DNA of 64,000 bases from assembly GCF_001548095.1 (NCBI RefSeq), contig NZ_AP014815.1, forward strand, positions 3,781,656 to 3,845,655. Reading direction: 5' to 3'. Within the stretch, counting starts at the first letter, position 1. Each line of letters begins with the position of its first letter. Below the pieces are notes generated by a model that was not told the DNA's origin, ran no database searches, and saw only the letters and a list, made by a program, of their open reading frames with translations. The position numbers and the translations under genes are program-made. Origin of the DNA: Geminocystis sp. NIES-3708. GTDB taxonomy: Bacteria; Cyanobacteriota; Cyanobacteriia; Cyanobacteriales; Cyanobacteriaceae. Shown piece after piece: positions 56,034 to 64,000 of this stretch.

Positions 56034-59000
56034 ATGACTTCAACAGATTTAGTGATTAGTTTTTCCTTTGATGTTTGGTTAAAACTCAATTCTTTATCTT
56101 TACAAGTAAGAGATGATTTTCTTCGTAATTTTTACCAAATATTATTAAACTCCGATAGTCAGGAAAAAATATCTCTATTATCAGAGAACAAGTCAAAAAA
56201 AATCTTAATTTTCTCAGAAGAAAATATTTTACAAATTTTAGCTCTTTTCTCATTTAATAAAGAGCATAAATTAGTTATCAAAATTATTAATATTTTCAAA
56301 TATTCTCAAGATTTTCATAGTATCCGAGAAAAAGGAAAAGAATGGGGAGTTATTACAGAAATCATTAATGTTGTTAATAATTTTCTTATGCAAAATAATA
56401 ATATTGAGTCATTATTTAATGATCAATATCAATTAGAAAAAGCAGATTTAGCTATTAATAATAATGATTTTTATTTTTATTTTCTTGAAGATAATCAACT
56501 TAATCATTTACAAATATTATCAAGTCAACAATATGATATTATTCATCAAAAACCTTCTTTTCCTGTTATTTTAAATGGTAATTATGGTACAGGAAAAACG
56601 ACTACAGCTATTTATTCTGCTCTCAAACAGGCTCATATTTTTAGTAAAAAAGGAGAGGAAAAAATATTATATGTTACCGAAAATAAATTTTTAGTAAAAG
56701 AAATCAGAAAAATAAGTAATAATATTAGGTTCGCTGAAAATATTGATTTTTATCACTATCTTTCATTAGCAAAAAAAATTATTGATAAATATCCTCTAAT
56801 ATTTACCCAAAAATTCTTATCTCAAAGACAAATTACTTTATATAAGTTTACTGAAAAATTTTGTAAAGTCAAAAAAATATTTGTTCTGAAACCTGAATTA
56901 TTATGGCAAGAAATTAGACAAACTATTAAAGGCTCAACAAAAGCTCTAAAAAATCATAATGGATTAATTTCTTTGGATGAATATTTATCGATTAAAAATC
57001 AAAGTTTATTACCCTCTAATAGTGATTTTAAAAATATTTATAATTTAGCTATTGAATATCAAAATTGGCTAGAATCAGAGAAATATTGGGATGAGTTAGA
57101 TTTTACTCGTTATCTTTTAAATAAATTGCCTGATAATTATTTGGGAGAATATGAAGCAATTTACCTTGATGAACTTCATAAATTTACGGAGTTACAAATA
57201 GAGTTGATTTTGAAACTATTAAAGTCACATCCCCATAACAATAATTTTCCACAAATATTTTTAGTAGGTAATAATGATATAAATATAATCAATAACAGCT
57301 TTATTTGGAAAAAACTAAAAAAAATCTTAGTAGAATCCTATCATAAATTACCTGAATGGAAAGAAATTAGAGAATTAATTGAGCCACAAGAATTAAATTA
57401 TAATTTTATTTATAATGATAATATTGTTAATTTAGGTTCAATTGCTAGTAATTTATTAGGACATAATATTCATAATTATTCTTGGTTAAAATCTTCAAAA
57501 AAACCTTTAATTATTTCTGAAATAAATTCTAATTTTTTAAATTCAAAATCTCATCTTAATATTAATAGTGGTATTATTGTTTTCGATGATGAAGAAAAAA
57601 ATAAATTAATAGCGATATTTCCTGAAGATAGTCAAAGAATTTTACATTTTGATAATATTAATGATATAGAATTTGACCAGATTTTAGTTTGGAAAATGTT
57701 TACAAAAATTTCATTTCTTCAAGAAAATAGCCAACTAAATGATGATGAGGTAGATAATTTAAAGTATAGTTACTTATATACCTGTACAACAGTTGCGAAA
57801 GAAAACTTATATTTTTATGATCAAGAAATAGATAAAATTTGGAGTTTCTCAAATATTAGTGATTATGTTGATTTTGGTTATGAAACAGAATTAGAACCTT
57901 TATTTAATGATAACTATTCTGAAGTACAAATAAGTTTAATTGCAGATAGTTATTTAAAAAAAGGTACTGATATAGCTTATCAAATAGCTAGTCAAATATA
58001 TCAACGTTATCATAATATTATTGGAGCGGCAAAAATTGAAGCATTATTGGAAGAAGAGCAAGGTAATTGGGGAAAAGCAGGAGATATTTGGAATAAGTTA
58101 GGGATTTTTGACGAAGCAATTGATAGTTGGAATGAAGTTGATAAAAAATTATGGTTAGCTAAATGGGCTGTTTTATCTATAGAAGATTGGCAGAAAAGAG
58201 GTAATTATTTTGAAGATGAAAAAGATTATAAATTAGCAAAATTTTGTTATGAAAAAGCTAATGATTTTGATGGTAAATTAAGATGTTTAGAAAAGGATAA
58301 TTTTTGGGAATTAGCTGGAGATGAATGTCAAGCAAAAAACTTAACTTTACAAGCACAGAAATATTATCAATTGGCAGATAAATATTATCATGAACATGAA
58401 TTAACAAAATCCGCTATCAAAATGTGGACTAGGTTAGATAAATGGGATAAAGTTGCCTTAATTTGGGAAGATTTGCAACAATGGGAAAAAGCTGGTAATT
58501 GTTGGCAAAAACAAGGGGAAGTAGAAAAAGCAGCTTTATGTTGGCAAAAAGCACAAAAATGGAATTCTGCACAAAAATGTTGGGAAGAATTAGAAAATTG
58601 GCAAGAATTAGCATTATCTTATGAATCCCAAGAAAATTGGGAATTAGCTGCTCAAAATTGGCTTAAAATTGGAGAAATAGAAAAAGGGGCTTTCTGTTAT
58701 CAAAAGGCAAATCAATGGCAAAATGCAGAAAATTTATGGCGTGAGTTAGGTTATTGGGGTTTTGTAGCTATATCACTACAACAACAACATCGATGGCAAG
58801 AAGCGGCTTCTGCTTGGAATCATACAAACCCCCATGAATTAGAAGCCTTGTGTTATGAACAATGTCAAGAATGGGAAAAAGCAGAAAAATGTTGGTTAGA
58901 GGCGAAAAATTGGACAAGAATTATTTTAGCCTGTGAAAAACAAGGAAAATGGCAAGAAGCAGCCGAAAGCTGGGAAAATTTAGGCGAATGGCAAAAAGCA

Positions 59001-59966
59001 GGATTAGCATGGGAAAATATTAAGGAATTAGAAAAAGCTGGTTTATGTTACGAAGAAGGAGAATGTTGGCAATTAGCAGAAAAATGTTGGCGTGAGTTAC
59101 AAAAAAATGATCGCATTGCTAAAATTTTAGAAAAACAAGAAAAATGGAAATTAGCAGCCGAAATCTGGGAAAAGTTGGAAGAATGGCAAAAAGCAGGAGT
59201 AGCATGGGAAAATATTAAGGAATTAGAAAAAGCTGGTATTTGCTATGAGAAAGGAAAATATTGGCGACAAGCAGAAGATTGTTGGCAACGACTAGAAAAT
59301 TGGGAAAAAGTAGAAAATGCTTGTAAACAACAAGGCACATGGCAAAAAGCTGCTTATGAGTGGTTACAAGCGAATCAGTTAGAAAAGGCGGCACTTTGCT
59401 ATGAAAACTGCCAAGATTGGGAAAAAGCGGCTAAATATTGGCAAAAATCAGAAAATTGGGAAAGAGTTGGTCATGCTCGTGAACAACTACAACAATGGCA
59501 AGAAGCAGCATCAGCCTATTTAAATGCAAATATATATGAAAAAGCAGGAATTTGTTATGAAAAAGTAGAAAACTGGAGTAGTGCGGAAGAATGTTGGCGA
59601 AAATTGTGGAAATGGGAAAAATTAGCTATCGTTTGCCAATATCAACAAAAATGGCAAGAAGCGGCTAAAGCATGGCTATTGATAAATGAAATCGAAAAAG
59701 CAGCTATTTCTTATGAAAAATCTCAAGATTGGGAAAAAGCCGAAGAATGTTGGCGAAAATTGTCTAACTGGGAAAAATTAGCTACAGTTTGTGAATATCT
59801 CGAAAAATGGGAAGAAGCAGCACAACTTTGGCAATATCTCGAAAACTGGAAAAAAGCCGCTTTAGTGTGTTTAAAAATGGGTGATTTAGAAACCGCAATT
59901 AAATGCTACGAAAAGGGCGGATATGCTAAAGAAGTAGAAGAATGTCGTCAAAAAATATCTAATTAG
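56034..59966 (+). CDS. Degenerate superfamily-1 helicase-like NTPase fused to a Trp-rich repeat solenoid
   Basis: 1310 residues. Residues ~1-150 are a unique helical region. From ~165 a UvrD-like core is visible: Q-type LSSQQYDII, Walker A GNYGTGKTTTA (~183-192), and motif II as IYLDELHKFTELQIELIL (Asp379) rather than DExQD. Motif III reads LVGNNDINI instead of VGDPNQSI, motif V FDNINDIEFDQILVW, and motif VI TTVAKENLYFYD (~585) without its arginine. From ~640 to the end run about thirty short TPR/SPO-like helical units with the pattern W-x-x-A-x-x-x-W/C-Y-E-K, rich in Trp, Cys and Glu. The layout recalls helicase-plus-TPR proteins such as TRANK1. I infer an NTP-gated scaffold. The start ATG at 56034 is weakly supported. 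No partner genes are adjacent. Confidence 0.8.
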   Translation: MTSTDLVISFSFDVWLKLNSLSLQVRDDFLRNFYQILLNSDSQEKISLLSENKSKKILIFSEENILQILALFSFNKEHKLVIKIINIFKYSQDFHSIREKGKEWGVITEIINVVNNFLMQNNNIESLFNDQYQLEKADLAINNNDFYFYFLEDNQLNHLQILSSQQYDIIHQKPSFPVILNGNYGTGKTTTAIYSALKQAHIFSKKGEEKILYVTENKFLVKEIRKISNNIRFAENIDFYHYLSLAKKIIDKYPLIFTQKFLSQRQITLYKFTEKFCKVKKIFVLKPELLWQEIRQTIKGSTKALKNHNGLISLDEYLSIKNQSLLPSNSDFKNIYNLAIEYQNWLESEKYWDELDFTRYLLNKLPDNYLGEYEAIYLDELHKFTELQIELILKLLKSHPHNNNFPQIFLVGNNDINIINNSFIWKKLKKILVESYHKLPEWKEIRELIEPQELNYNFIYNDNIVNLGSIASNLLGHNIHNYSWLKSSKKPLIISEINSNFLNSKSHLNINSGIIVFDDEEKNKLIAIFPEDSQRILHFDNINDIEFDQILVWKMFTKISFLQENSQLNDDEVDNLKYSYLYTCTTVAKENLYFYDQEIDKIWSFSNISDYVDFGYETELEPLFNDNYSEVQISLIADSYLKKGTDIAYQIASQIYQRYHNIIGAAKIEALLEEEQGNWGKAGDIWNKLGIFDEAIDSWNEVDKKLWLAKWAVLSIEDWQKRGNYFEDEKDYKLAKFCYEKANDFDGKLRCLEKDNFWELAGDECQAKNLTLQAQKYYQLADKYYHEHELTKSAIKMWTRLDKWDKVALIWEDLQQWEKAGNCWQKQGEVEKAALCWQKAQKWNSAQKCWEELENWQELALSYESQENWELAAQNWLKIGEIEKGAFCYQKANQWQNAENLWRELGYWGFVAISLQQQHRWQEAASAWNHTNPHELEALCYEQCQEWEKAEKCWLEAKNWTRIILACEKQGKWQEAAESWENLGEWQKAGLAWENIKELEKAGLCYEEGECWQLAEKCWRELQKNDRIAKILEKQEKWKLAAEIWEKLEEWQKAGVAWENIKELEKAGICYEKGKYWRQAEDCWQRLENWEKVENACKQQGTWQKAAYEWLQANQLEKAALCYENCQDWEKAAKYWQKSENWERVGHAREQLQQWQEAASAYLNANIYEKAGICYEKVENWSSAEECWRKLWKWEKLAIVCQYQQKWQEAAKAWLLINEIEKAAISYEKSQDWEKAEECWRKLSNWEKLATVCEYLEKWEEAAQLWQYLENWKKAALVCLKMGDLETAIKCYEKGGYAKEVEECRQKISN
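58986..59280 (+). repeat. Recently duplicated ~195-bp unit inside the solenoid gene
   Basis: Two near-identical segments start at 58986 and 59181, 195 nt (65 codons) apart. Both encode EWQKAG-(L/V)-AWENIKELEKAG-(L/I)-CYE, with only a few base changes over ~66 nt, much closer to each other than to other units. This points to recent in-frame duplication. Confidence 0.7.
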
Positions 59967-60120
59967 AAGTAGCTGAAAAAGTATTTTATTTTGATAGAAG
60001 TAGCTATCACTAGTGGGCTATTAGCTTAAATGACCAAAAATTCAAGATTATATAAAGTTTTGTTACAGTTATTGACACATTCATAATCTTGACGCTACTA
60101 TGAAGTACAAATATTTATAA

Positions 60121-60141
60121 GTAAAAACTCGTAAGTAAATA
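60121..60141 (+). repeat. Left copy of a 21-bp direct repeat flanking the PEP-CTERM gene
   Basis: GTAAAAACTCGTAAGT followed by AAATA, 48 nt before the PEP-CTERM start. It matches 61156-61176 in 20 of 21 positions. Confidence 0.55.
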
Positions 60142-60188
60142 CTTGCAAATTCGCTAACTAAAAATTAAAAAGAAGAGGAATTTATTCA

Positions 60189-60950
60189 ATGAAAATCACA
60201 TCATCTAATTTAAGACAATTCGCGATAAATGTTACAATGGCTTCATGTGTGACGAGTATCCTCAGTTTAGGGTTTAGTAGTAATGCTCTTGCCATTTCTT
60301 TTAATCTTTCAACCGGTCAAGGAACGCCCAATTCAGGTACTCTAGGAAATCAAGGTGCTTTCACCACCAAATCAGGTACTACAACTATAGATTTTAACTC
60401 TTTATCATTAGGAGCGTTGAGTGATCCTTATACCGAAGGTATTGCAACTTTTGATACCACATCTCCAATTGTAGATATAAGAAATGATGGGTTTGCTCCT
60501 GGTTTTTGTACCACCACCGCTCCTTGTTCTAATGCAGGTGTACCTGTCGCTAATAGTAGTAATTATTTAGCAATATTTCAATCAAATGGGAATAATGGGG
60601 AAGTAGGCATATCTTTTTCCAAAGATATTAGTTACTTAGGATTCAATTGGGGATTCGCAGATGCAGATAATACAACAGCCTTGTTTTATAATAATGGAAG
60701 CCCAATAGCTAGTTTCACTGCAACGCAGATATTTGGAAGTGTCGATTCTGAGGAAACTGGTTTTGTTGAATTTTCTGGTGGTATATTTGACAAAGTGGTA
60801 TTCTCCCAAGTTGGTGGTGGAGGGTTTGAAATAGATAACCTTGCTTATCAGCAAGTTCCCGAACCTTTAACAATTCTCGGTTCTGGTTTAGCATTAGGTT
60901 TCGGGACATTATTCAAACGCAAAAAATCGAAACTAAAACAATCTTGTTAA
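60189..60950 (+). CDS. PEP-CTERM sorting-domain exported protein
   Basis: 253 residues. A signal peptide spans ~1-35 (CVTSILSLGFSSNALA). The mature domain (~40-225) is beta-rich with several F-D-x-x-x-G and GGGFEIDNLAYQQ segments. The C-terminus has the sorting signal: VPEPLTILGSGLALGFGTLF followed by KRKKSK, i.e. PEP motif, membrane helix and basic tail. PEP-CTERM proteins are processed by exosortase and attached to or released with exopolysaccharide; no exosortase gene is in the window. AAGAGGAAT lies ~9 nt before the start. Confidence 0.9.
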   Translation: MKITSSNLRQFAINVTMASCVTSILSLGFSSNALAISFNLSTGQGTPNSGTLGNQGAFTTKSGTTTIDFNSLSLGALSDPYTEGIATFDTTSPIVDIRNDGFAPGFCTTTAPCSNAGVPVANSSNYLAIFQSNGNNGEVGISFSKDISYLGFNWGFADADNTTALFYNNGSPIASFTATQIFGSVDSEETGFVEFSGGIFDKVVFSQVGGGGFEIDNLAYQQVPEPLTILGSGLALGFGTLFKRKKSKLKQSC

Positions 60951-61298
60951 TGATGAAATTATTACGTTTTTAATAACTCTTTAATGATCAAAGATTGAAT
61001 ATTGCACAATTCAATAATTGTTTCAAGTCTTAAATTATTAGTAAAAACTTATGAGAGTTCTTTTTATTACCTTCATAAGTTTTGATAGAACAATAATTGT
61101 TGAGATTATAAGATTTTTATTCATAGCTTGAAATAAACACTAGAAATTTAGATGCGTAAAAACTCGTAAGTGAATATTTTTAAATAGAAATCAATGTATA
61201 ATTAATGGAAGTTTTTTTGGTAATCAGAAATTCATAACAATTAAGATCTGAGAAATACTATCTTCGCCAAAACGGTTTTTTAGTACACCTTAATTAAC
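60951..61298. other. Intergenic after the PEP-CTERM gene
   Basis: 348 nt between convergent genes. It holds the right copy of the 21-bp repeat (61156-61176) and otherwise nothing recognisable. Confidence 0.55.
61156..61176 (+). repeat. Right copy of the 21-bp direct repeat flanking the PEP-CTERM gene
   Basis: GTAAAAACTCGTAAGT then GAATA; one mismatch to 60121-60141. The two copies bracket the PEP-CTERM gene as direct repeats about 1035 nt apart. Confidence 0.55.
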
Positions 61299-62033
61299 CT
61301 AAACCCATGCATAAAAAATGGCTCTATCTTTACGCCATTTTACTAATTCGGCTTTTCTGAAACCTGCTGTTAATAACCATGATTTGACTAAAGCAATATT
61401 CGCCCCTGTCCAATTTGTAACATCTTTGCTTAATTCATTACTAGGATAAAACCGCATTAAAGGTTGAGGAAATAAACTGAAAAATAAGCTTATATGAGTT
61501 TCTAAAACTAATAACTCTTTTGTGACACTTCTAACTTTTTCAAGAGCAAATAAGGGATATTTCATATGGTATAAAACTCCTAAAAAAAATACCACATCAA
61601 AATTTCCAATTTTATCAGGATGTAAGTCTAAAACATCTATATTATAATCTTCTACATGAGAATTATAAATTTTTCTTGCTAATTCAAAGCCTTGTTTTCC
61701 TGCTCCGAAATCACGCCAAAAATTATGATCTAAGCCATATAATTCTCTTTGTTCCCAAATAAAAGAATCTGTAGCTAAAACTTTTTTTGCTCCCCTTTTT
61801 TCTGCTGAAAATGAATAAAATCCGTCCCAAGCACCAATGTCTAAAACACTTTTATTAGTTAAATCTTCGGGAATACCACTTAAAATCCATTGTTGAAATT
61901 TACGACAAAATTTACCTTCTTTTCCTTGTTTTGTAACTACATTTCTTCCAAAATCTAAATAATGATGCCAATACTTGACTTTCGCTACTTCTTGTGCTAA
62001 TTCTTCAGGATTTAATTCAGCTAAATTAATCAT
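61299..62033 (-). CDS. Class I SAM-dependent methyltransferase (CmoB/DUF1698-like)
   Basis: 244 residues. The SAM-binding motif I is SVLDIGAWDGFYSFSAEKRG (~residues 62-81), followed by the acidic end of strand 2 in VLATDSF and motif IV FDVVFFLGVLYHMKYPLFAL. The last two match the DUF1698/CmoB-type group, whose members methylate or carboxymethylate modified nucleosides, though similar proteins modify sugars or small molecules. The N-terminal half lacks the extra CmoB domain, so the substrate is unknown. It is divergent from the DUF3598 gene. Confidence 0.85.
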   Translation of the reverse strand: MINLAELNPEELAQEVAKVKYWHHYLDFGRNVVTKQGKEGKFCRKFQQWILSGIPEDLTNKSVLDIGAWDGFYSFSAEKRGAKKVLATDSFIWEQRELYGLDHNFWRDFGAGKQGFELARKIYNSHVEDYNIDVLDLHPDKIGNFDVVFFLGVLYHMKYPLFALEKVRSVTKELLVLETHISLFFSLFPQPLMRFYPSNELSKDVTNWTGANIALVKSWLLTAGFRKAELVKWRKDRAIFYAWV

Positions 62034-62115
62034 AATTTGATGGTTAATTTTTAATAAATATAAGGAACAATAAAAATTAATAGTTAATTATCTCATAAAT
62101 CTATATACTGTTATA

Positions 62116-62143
62116 TTAATTGTTTATTGTTCACTGTTAATTG
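62116..62143. repeat. Heptad repeat TTAATTG TTTATTG TTCACTG TTAATTG before the DUF3598 start
   Basis: Four 7-mers end 6 nt before the ATG at 62150, again in the position of a ribosome-binding site, as at tgt. Confidence 0.65.
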
Positions 62144-62149
62144 TATTTT

Positions 62150-62968
62150 ATGTCTTCTTCTCAGTGGCTACGATTACTTAAAAATGTTGGTATTTGGCAA
62201 GGATCATTTACACAATTTTCTCCAGATGGTACTTTAATAAAAAATACTCCCACTTTGATTAATTTAGAAGGTTTAAACGATAATCAAACTATTAAATTAA
62301 CGGTTAATCGTCTTGATAGTAATGAACCTCCTCATATTAACGAATTTACCAATCTTAATCGTAATATTTTCTTATTTGAAGATGGACATTTTGCCAAAGG
62401 CTCTCAACAGTTTAGCCCTTTTTCTGTGTTTGGGGCAGAATTTGGCTTTTTTGTAGATGACCGACGTTTGCGGATGGTACAGTTGTTTAATAAAGAAAGT
62501 AATTTAGAACAAGTTACCTTAATTCGTGAATTTCGTGCTAATGGTCATGGTGTAGAGCGATCGCCACTTACCATAAATCAATTAGAAGGAGAGTGGCAAG
62601 GAGAAGCTTTAACTTTATATCCTGATTGGCGTAATACCGATTCTTATACAACTAATTTAATCGTCAAAAAAGAAGGAAATAATATAATTCAAACTTTAAA
62701 AACTCCAGAATTAAACATTACATCTCAAGGAAAAATTGATGGAAATATTATTACTTTTTCTGAAAATAATCAAGATATTCGGATATTATTATTACCCGAT
62801 GGGGCATCATCGACAACACCTTTAAAAATCGAAAATCGCCAATCTTTTTTTGTGGAATGTGCATGGTTAGTTGAGCCGAATCAAAGACTTCGGTTAATAC
62901 GTCAATATGATGATAAAGGGGCTTGGATTAACGTAACTTTAGTAAAAGAAACGAAAATATTAATCTAA
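62150..62968 (+). CDS. DUF3598-family protein
   Basis: 272 residues from the ATG at 62150; the in-frame TTG at 62141 lies inside the heptad repeat and is unlikely. The family pattern is SSQWLRLLKNVGIWQGSFTQ, then FEDGHFAKGSQQFSPFSVFG, LEGEWQGEALTLYPDWR, and IENRQSFFVECAWL ... RLIRQYDDKGAW. Two similar halves suggest a pair of lipocalin-like barrels. The family is nearly restricted to cyanobacteria and is related in fold to phycobilin lyases, but its ligand and role are not known. Confidence 0.85.
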   Translation: MSSSQWLRLLKNVGIWQGSFTQFSPDGTLIKNTPTLINLEGLNDNQTIKLTVNRLDSNEPPHINEFTNLNRNIFLFEDGHFAKGSQQFSPFSVFGAEFGFFVDDRRLRMVQLFNKESNLEQVTLIREFRANGHGVERSPLTINQLEGEWQGEALTLYPDWRNTDSYTTNLIVKKEGNNIIQTLKTPELNITSQGKIDGNIITFSENNQDIRILLLPDGASSTTPLKIENRQSFFVECAWLVEPNQRLRLIRQYDDKGAWINVTLVKETKILI

Positions 62969-63003
62969 AGAATTAGCATCTTACTTTTTTTGAAAGTTAA
63001 ATT

Positions 63004-63285
63004 TTAACTCCAATCTTCCGTATCTTCTTCTTGGTTTTTTCGGTACATTTTACCTTTACTATGTAAAATTCTCGCCTCTGTAAAAAGTTCTTCTTCCGTT
63101 AATTCCCACTGTTGTAAAATTGACTGTAAATCATATTGAATATCTCTCGCACCGGGAAAATTCTGATAACGTATAGTTAAACGTGCAACTTCAGCTAAAT
63201 TATAATCAGTTTTGCCTTCTACAAAAATTTTTTTGATAATTTCTCGATCAATATGACCTAATGGATGTTTTTGATCTATACTCAT
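63004..63285 (-). CDS. DUF3288-family protein
   Basis: 93 residues, small and soluble. It fits the cyanobacterial DUF3288 pattern: HPLGHIDREIIKKI, TDYNLAEVARLTIRYQNFPG, ARDIQYDLQSILQQWELTEE and an acidic C-terminus (EEDTEDWS). Function unknown. It is convergent with the DUF3598 gene (35 nt apart) and divergent from ispE, whose start is 41 nt away. Confidence 0.88.
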   Translation of the reverse strand: MSIDQKHPLGHIDREIIKKIFVEGKTDYNLAEVARLTIRYQNFPGARDIQYDLQSILQQWELTEEELFTEARILHSKGKMYRKNQEEDTEDWS

Positions 63286-63325
63286 ATGCTATTCTTAATT
63301 CTTGCTTTGACTATCATTAAATTCT

Positions 63326-64000
63326 ATGCAATCTTACTCCCTATTTGCCCCCGCTAAAATTAATCTTCATCTTGAAATTATAGGTGATCGAGCTGACGGC
63401 TATCATCAATTAGTTATGATTATGCAAAGTGTGAATCTGGGGGATATAATTCACTTAAGAGCTAATGGTACGGATGAAATTCGTTTGTTTTGTCAAAATC
63501 CTGAAGTACCTCTTGATAATAGCAATTTAGCCTATAAAGCCGCTTATTTAATGCAACAACAATTTCCTAAACCTGCTCAAAATTTTGGTGGTGTTGATAT
63601 TACCATTGAGAAAAACATCCCCATAGCCGCAGGATTAGCAGGAGGCTCAACTAACGCCGCCGCAGTATTAGTCGGTATTAATTTAATGTGGTCACTGGGT
63701 TTAACACAACCTGAACTACGAGATTTAGGAGCTTTATTAGGTTCAGATGTTCCTTTTTGTATTTCTGGAGGAACGTCGATCGCCACAGGTAGAGGAGAAG
63801 AAATTGAACCATTACCAGATTTAAGCGATATATGGGTTATTTTGGCAAAATACAGTAATTTAAGTGTTTCTACCCCTTGGGCTTATAACAGTTACAGAGA
63901 GCAATATAATCATCTTTATATATCCGATTCTCACGGTATTAATCAACGAACTCATCAAGTTCATAGTGGAAATTTAGTCAAAGCTATTAGTCAACGAGAT
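63326..64000 (+). CDS. ispE: 4-diphosphocytidyl-2-C-methyl-D-erythritol kinase, 5' part (runs off right edge)
   Basis: The frame from ATG 63326 is open to the window edge (225 codons visible of about 310). It starts [20 protein letters not shown] with the catalytic-site Lys and [14 protein letters not shown]. The GHMP-kinase glycine-rich loop is [20 protein letters not shown] (~98-117), and [20 protein letters not shown] is the third motif. It phosphorylates CDP-methylerythritol in the MEP isoprenoid pathway, which feeds the carotenoid enzymes CrtQ and CruF in this window. The 3' end and stop are outside. Confidence 0.97.
   Translation, partial: MQSYSLFAPAKINLHLEIIGDRADGYHQLVMIMQSVNLGDIIHLRANGTDEIRLFCQNPEVPLDNSNLAYKAAYLMQQQFPKPAQNFGGVDITIEKNIPIAAGLAGGSTNAAAVLVGINLMWSLGLTQPELRDLGALLGSDVPFCISGGTSIATGRGEEIEPLPDLSDIWVILAKYSNLSVSTPWAYNSYREQYNHLYISDSHGINQRTHQVHSGNLVKAISQRD

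Noticed and set aside
58429-58614. Antisense frame within the W-repeat gene
   Set aside because: Repetitive codons of the sense gene leave the other strand open; no motif.
63577-63786. 69-codon minus-strand frame
   Set aside because: It is antisense to ispE, which has strong GHMP-kinase motifs on the plus strand.

Overview
The window is chromosomal DNA from an AT-rich cyanobacterium, most likely a unicellular form near Geminocystis/Cyanobacterium (the genus is inferred from overall feel, not from a search). Supporting evidence: oxygenic-phototroph genes (zeta-carotene desaturase crtQ, carotenoid hydroxylase cruF, a high-light-inducible protein), cyanobacteria-restricted families (DUF3288, DUF3598, TIGR04376-like, DUF2232) and many GCGATCGC (HIP1) octamers, for example near 182, 14531, 20790, 23968, 27539, 44749, 46635, 52744 and 62558. 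Coding density is moderate. Intergenic DNA is very AT-rich and carries a recurrent 7-bp-periodic repeat.

Layout. 1-8.2 kb: 3' part of mutS, two related coiled-coil proteins, a DUF2232 membrane protein, a YkuD L,D-transpeptidase, a secreted protein and a proline-rich single-pass protein. 6.9-12 kb: two same-strand sensor kinases (REC-HisKA-HATPase, and a six-PAS hybrid kinase). 12-17 kb: small conserved protein, rpmB, a COG3146 acyltransferase-like protein, clpB. 17.1-18.4 kb: graveyard holding a decayed IS701-like transposase and a DUF4114-like gene end. 18.4-24.4 kb: a 2-hydroxyacid-dehydrogenase-like protein, a histidine phosphatase, an NDP-sugar pyrophosphorylase/phosphomannomutase-like fusion, purB. 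24.5-25.1 kb: a dead YefM-YoeB toxin-antitoxin pair. 25.2-30.7 kb: secF, secD, pdhB, a Uma2 protein, a Crp-family regulator and a small membrane protein. 30.9-45 kb: envelope and signalling genes (GT4-GT2 fusion, GNAT, DM13, cruF, REC-PAS-GAF-PP2C, cellulose-synthase-like GT2 convergent with a GT39-like membrane glycosyltransferase, PHP hydrolase, broken Uma2). 45-52.8 kb: crtQ, folP, cobS, tgt, a 58-residue Hli protein, an aldo/keto reductase and a plasmid-type regulator-like protein. 53-55.7 kb: dnaJ-tusA-rsgA on the minus strand. 56-60 kb: a 1310-residue protein joining a degenerate superfamily-1 helicase-like NTPase to a long tryptophan-rich repeat solenoid. 60.2-64 kb: PEP-CTERM protein, methyltransferase, DUF3598, DUF3288 and the 5' part of ispE, which runs off the right edge.

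Most genes are scattered housekeeping genes in short or single-gene units, as is usual for cyanobacteria. The most unusual item is the helicase-like/W-repeat protein at 56034-59966: it keeps Walker A, but helicase motifs II, III, V and VI are altered, suggesting an NTP-controlled scaffold rather than an unwinding enzyme. Other points of interest are decayed mobile and selfish elements (IS, YefM-YoeB, Uma2, DUF2283-like), a ~145-bp intergenic repeat present twice, and heptad repeats filling many intergenic gaps. No tRNA, rRNA or CRISPR array was found.
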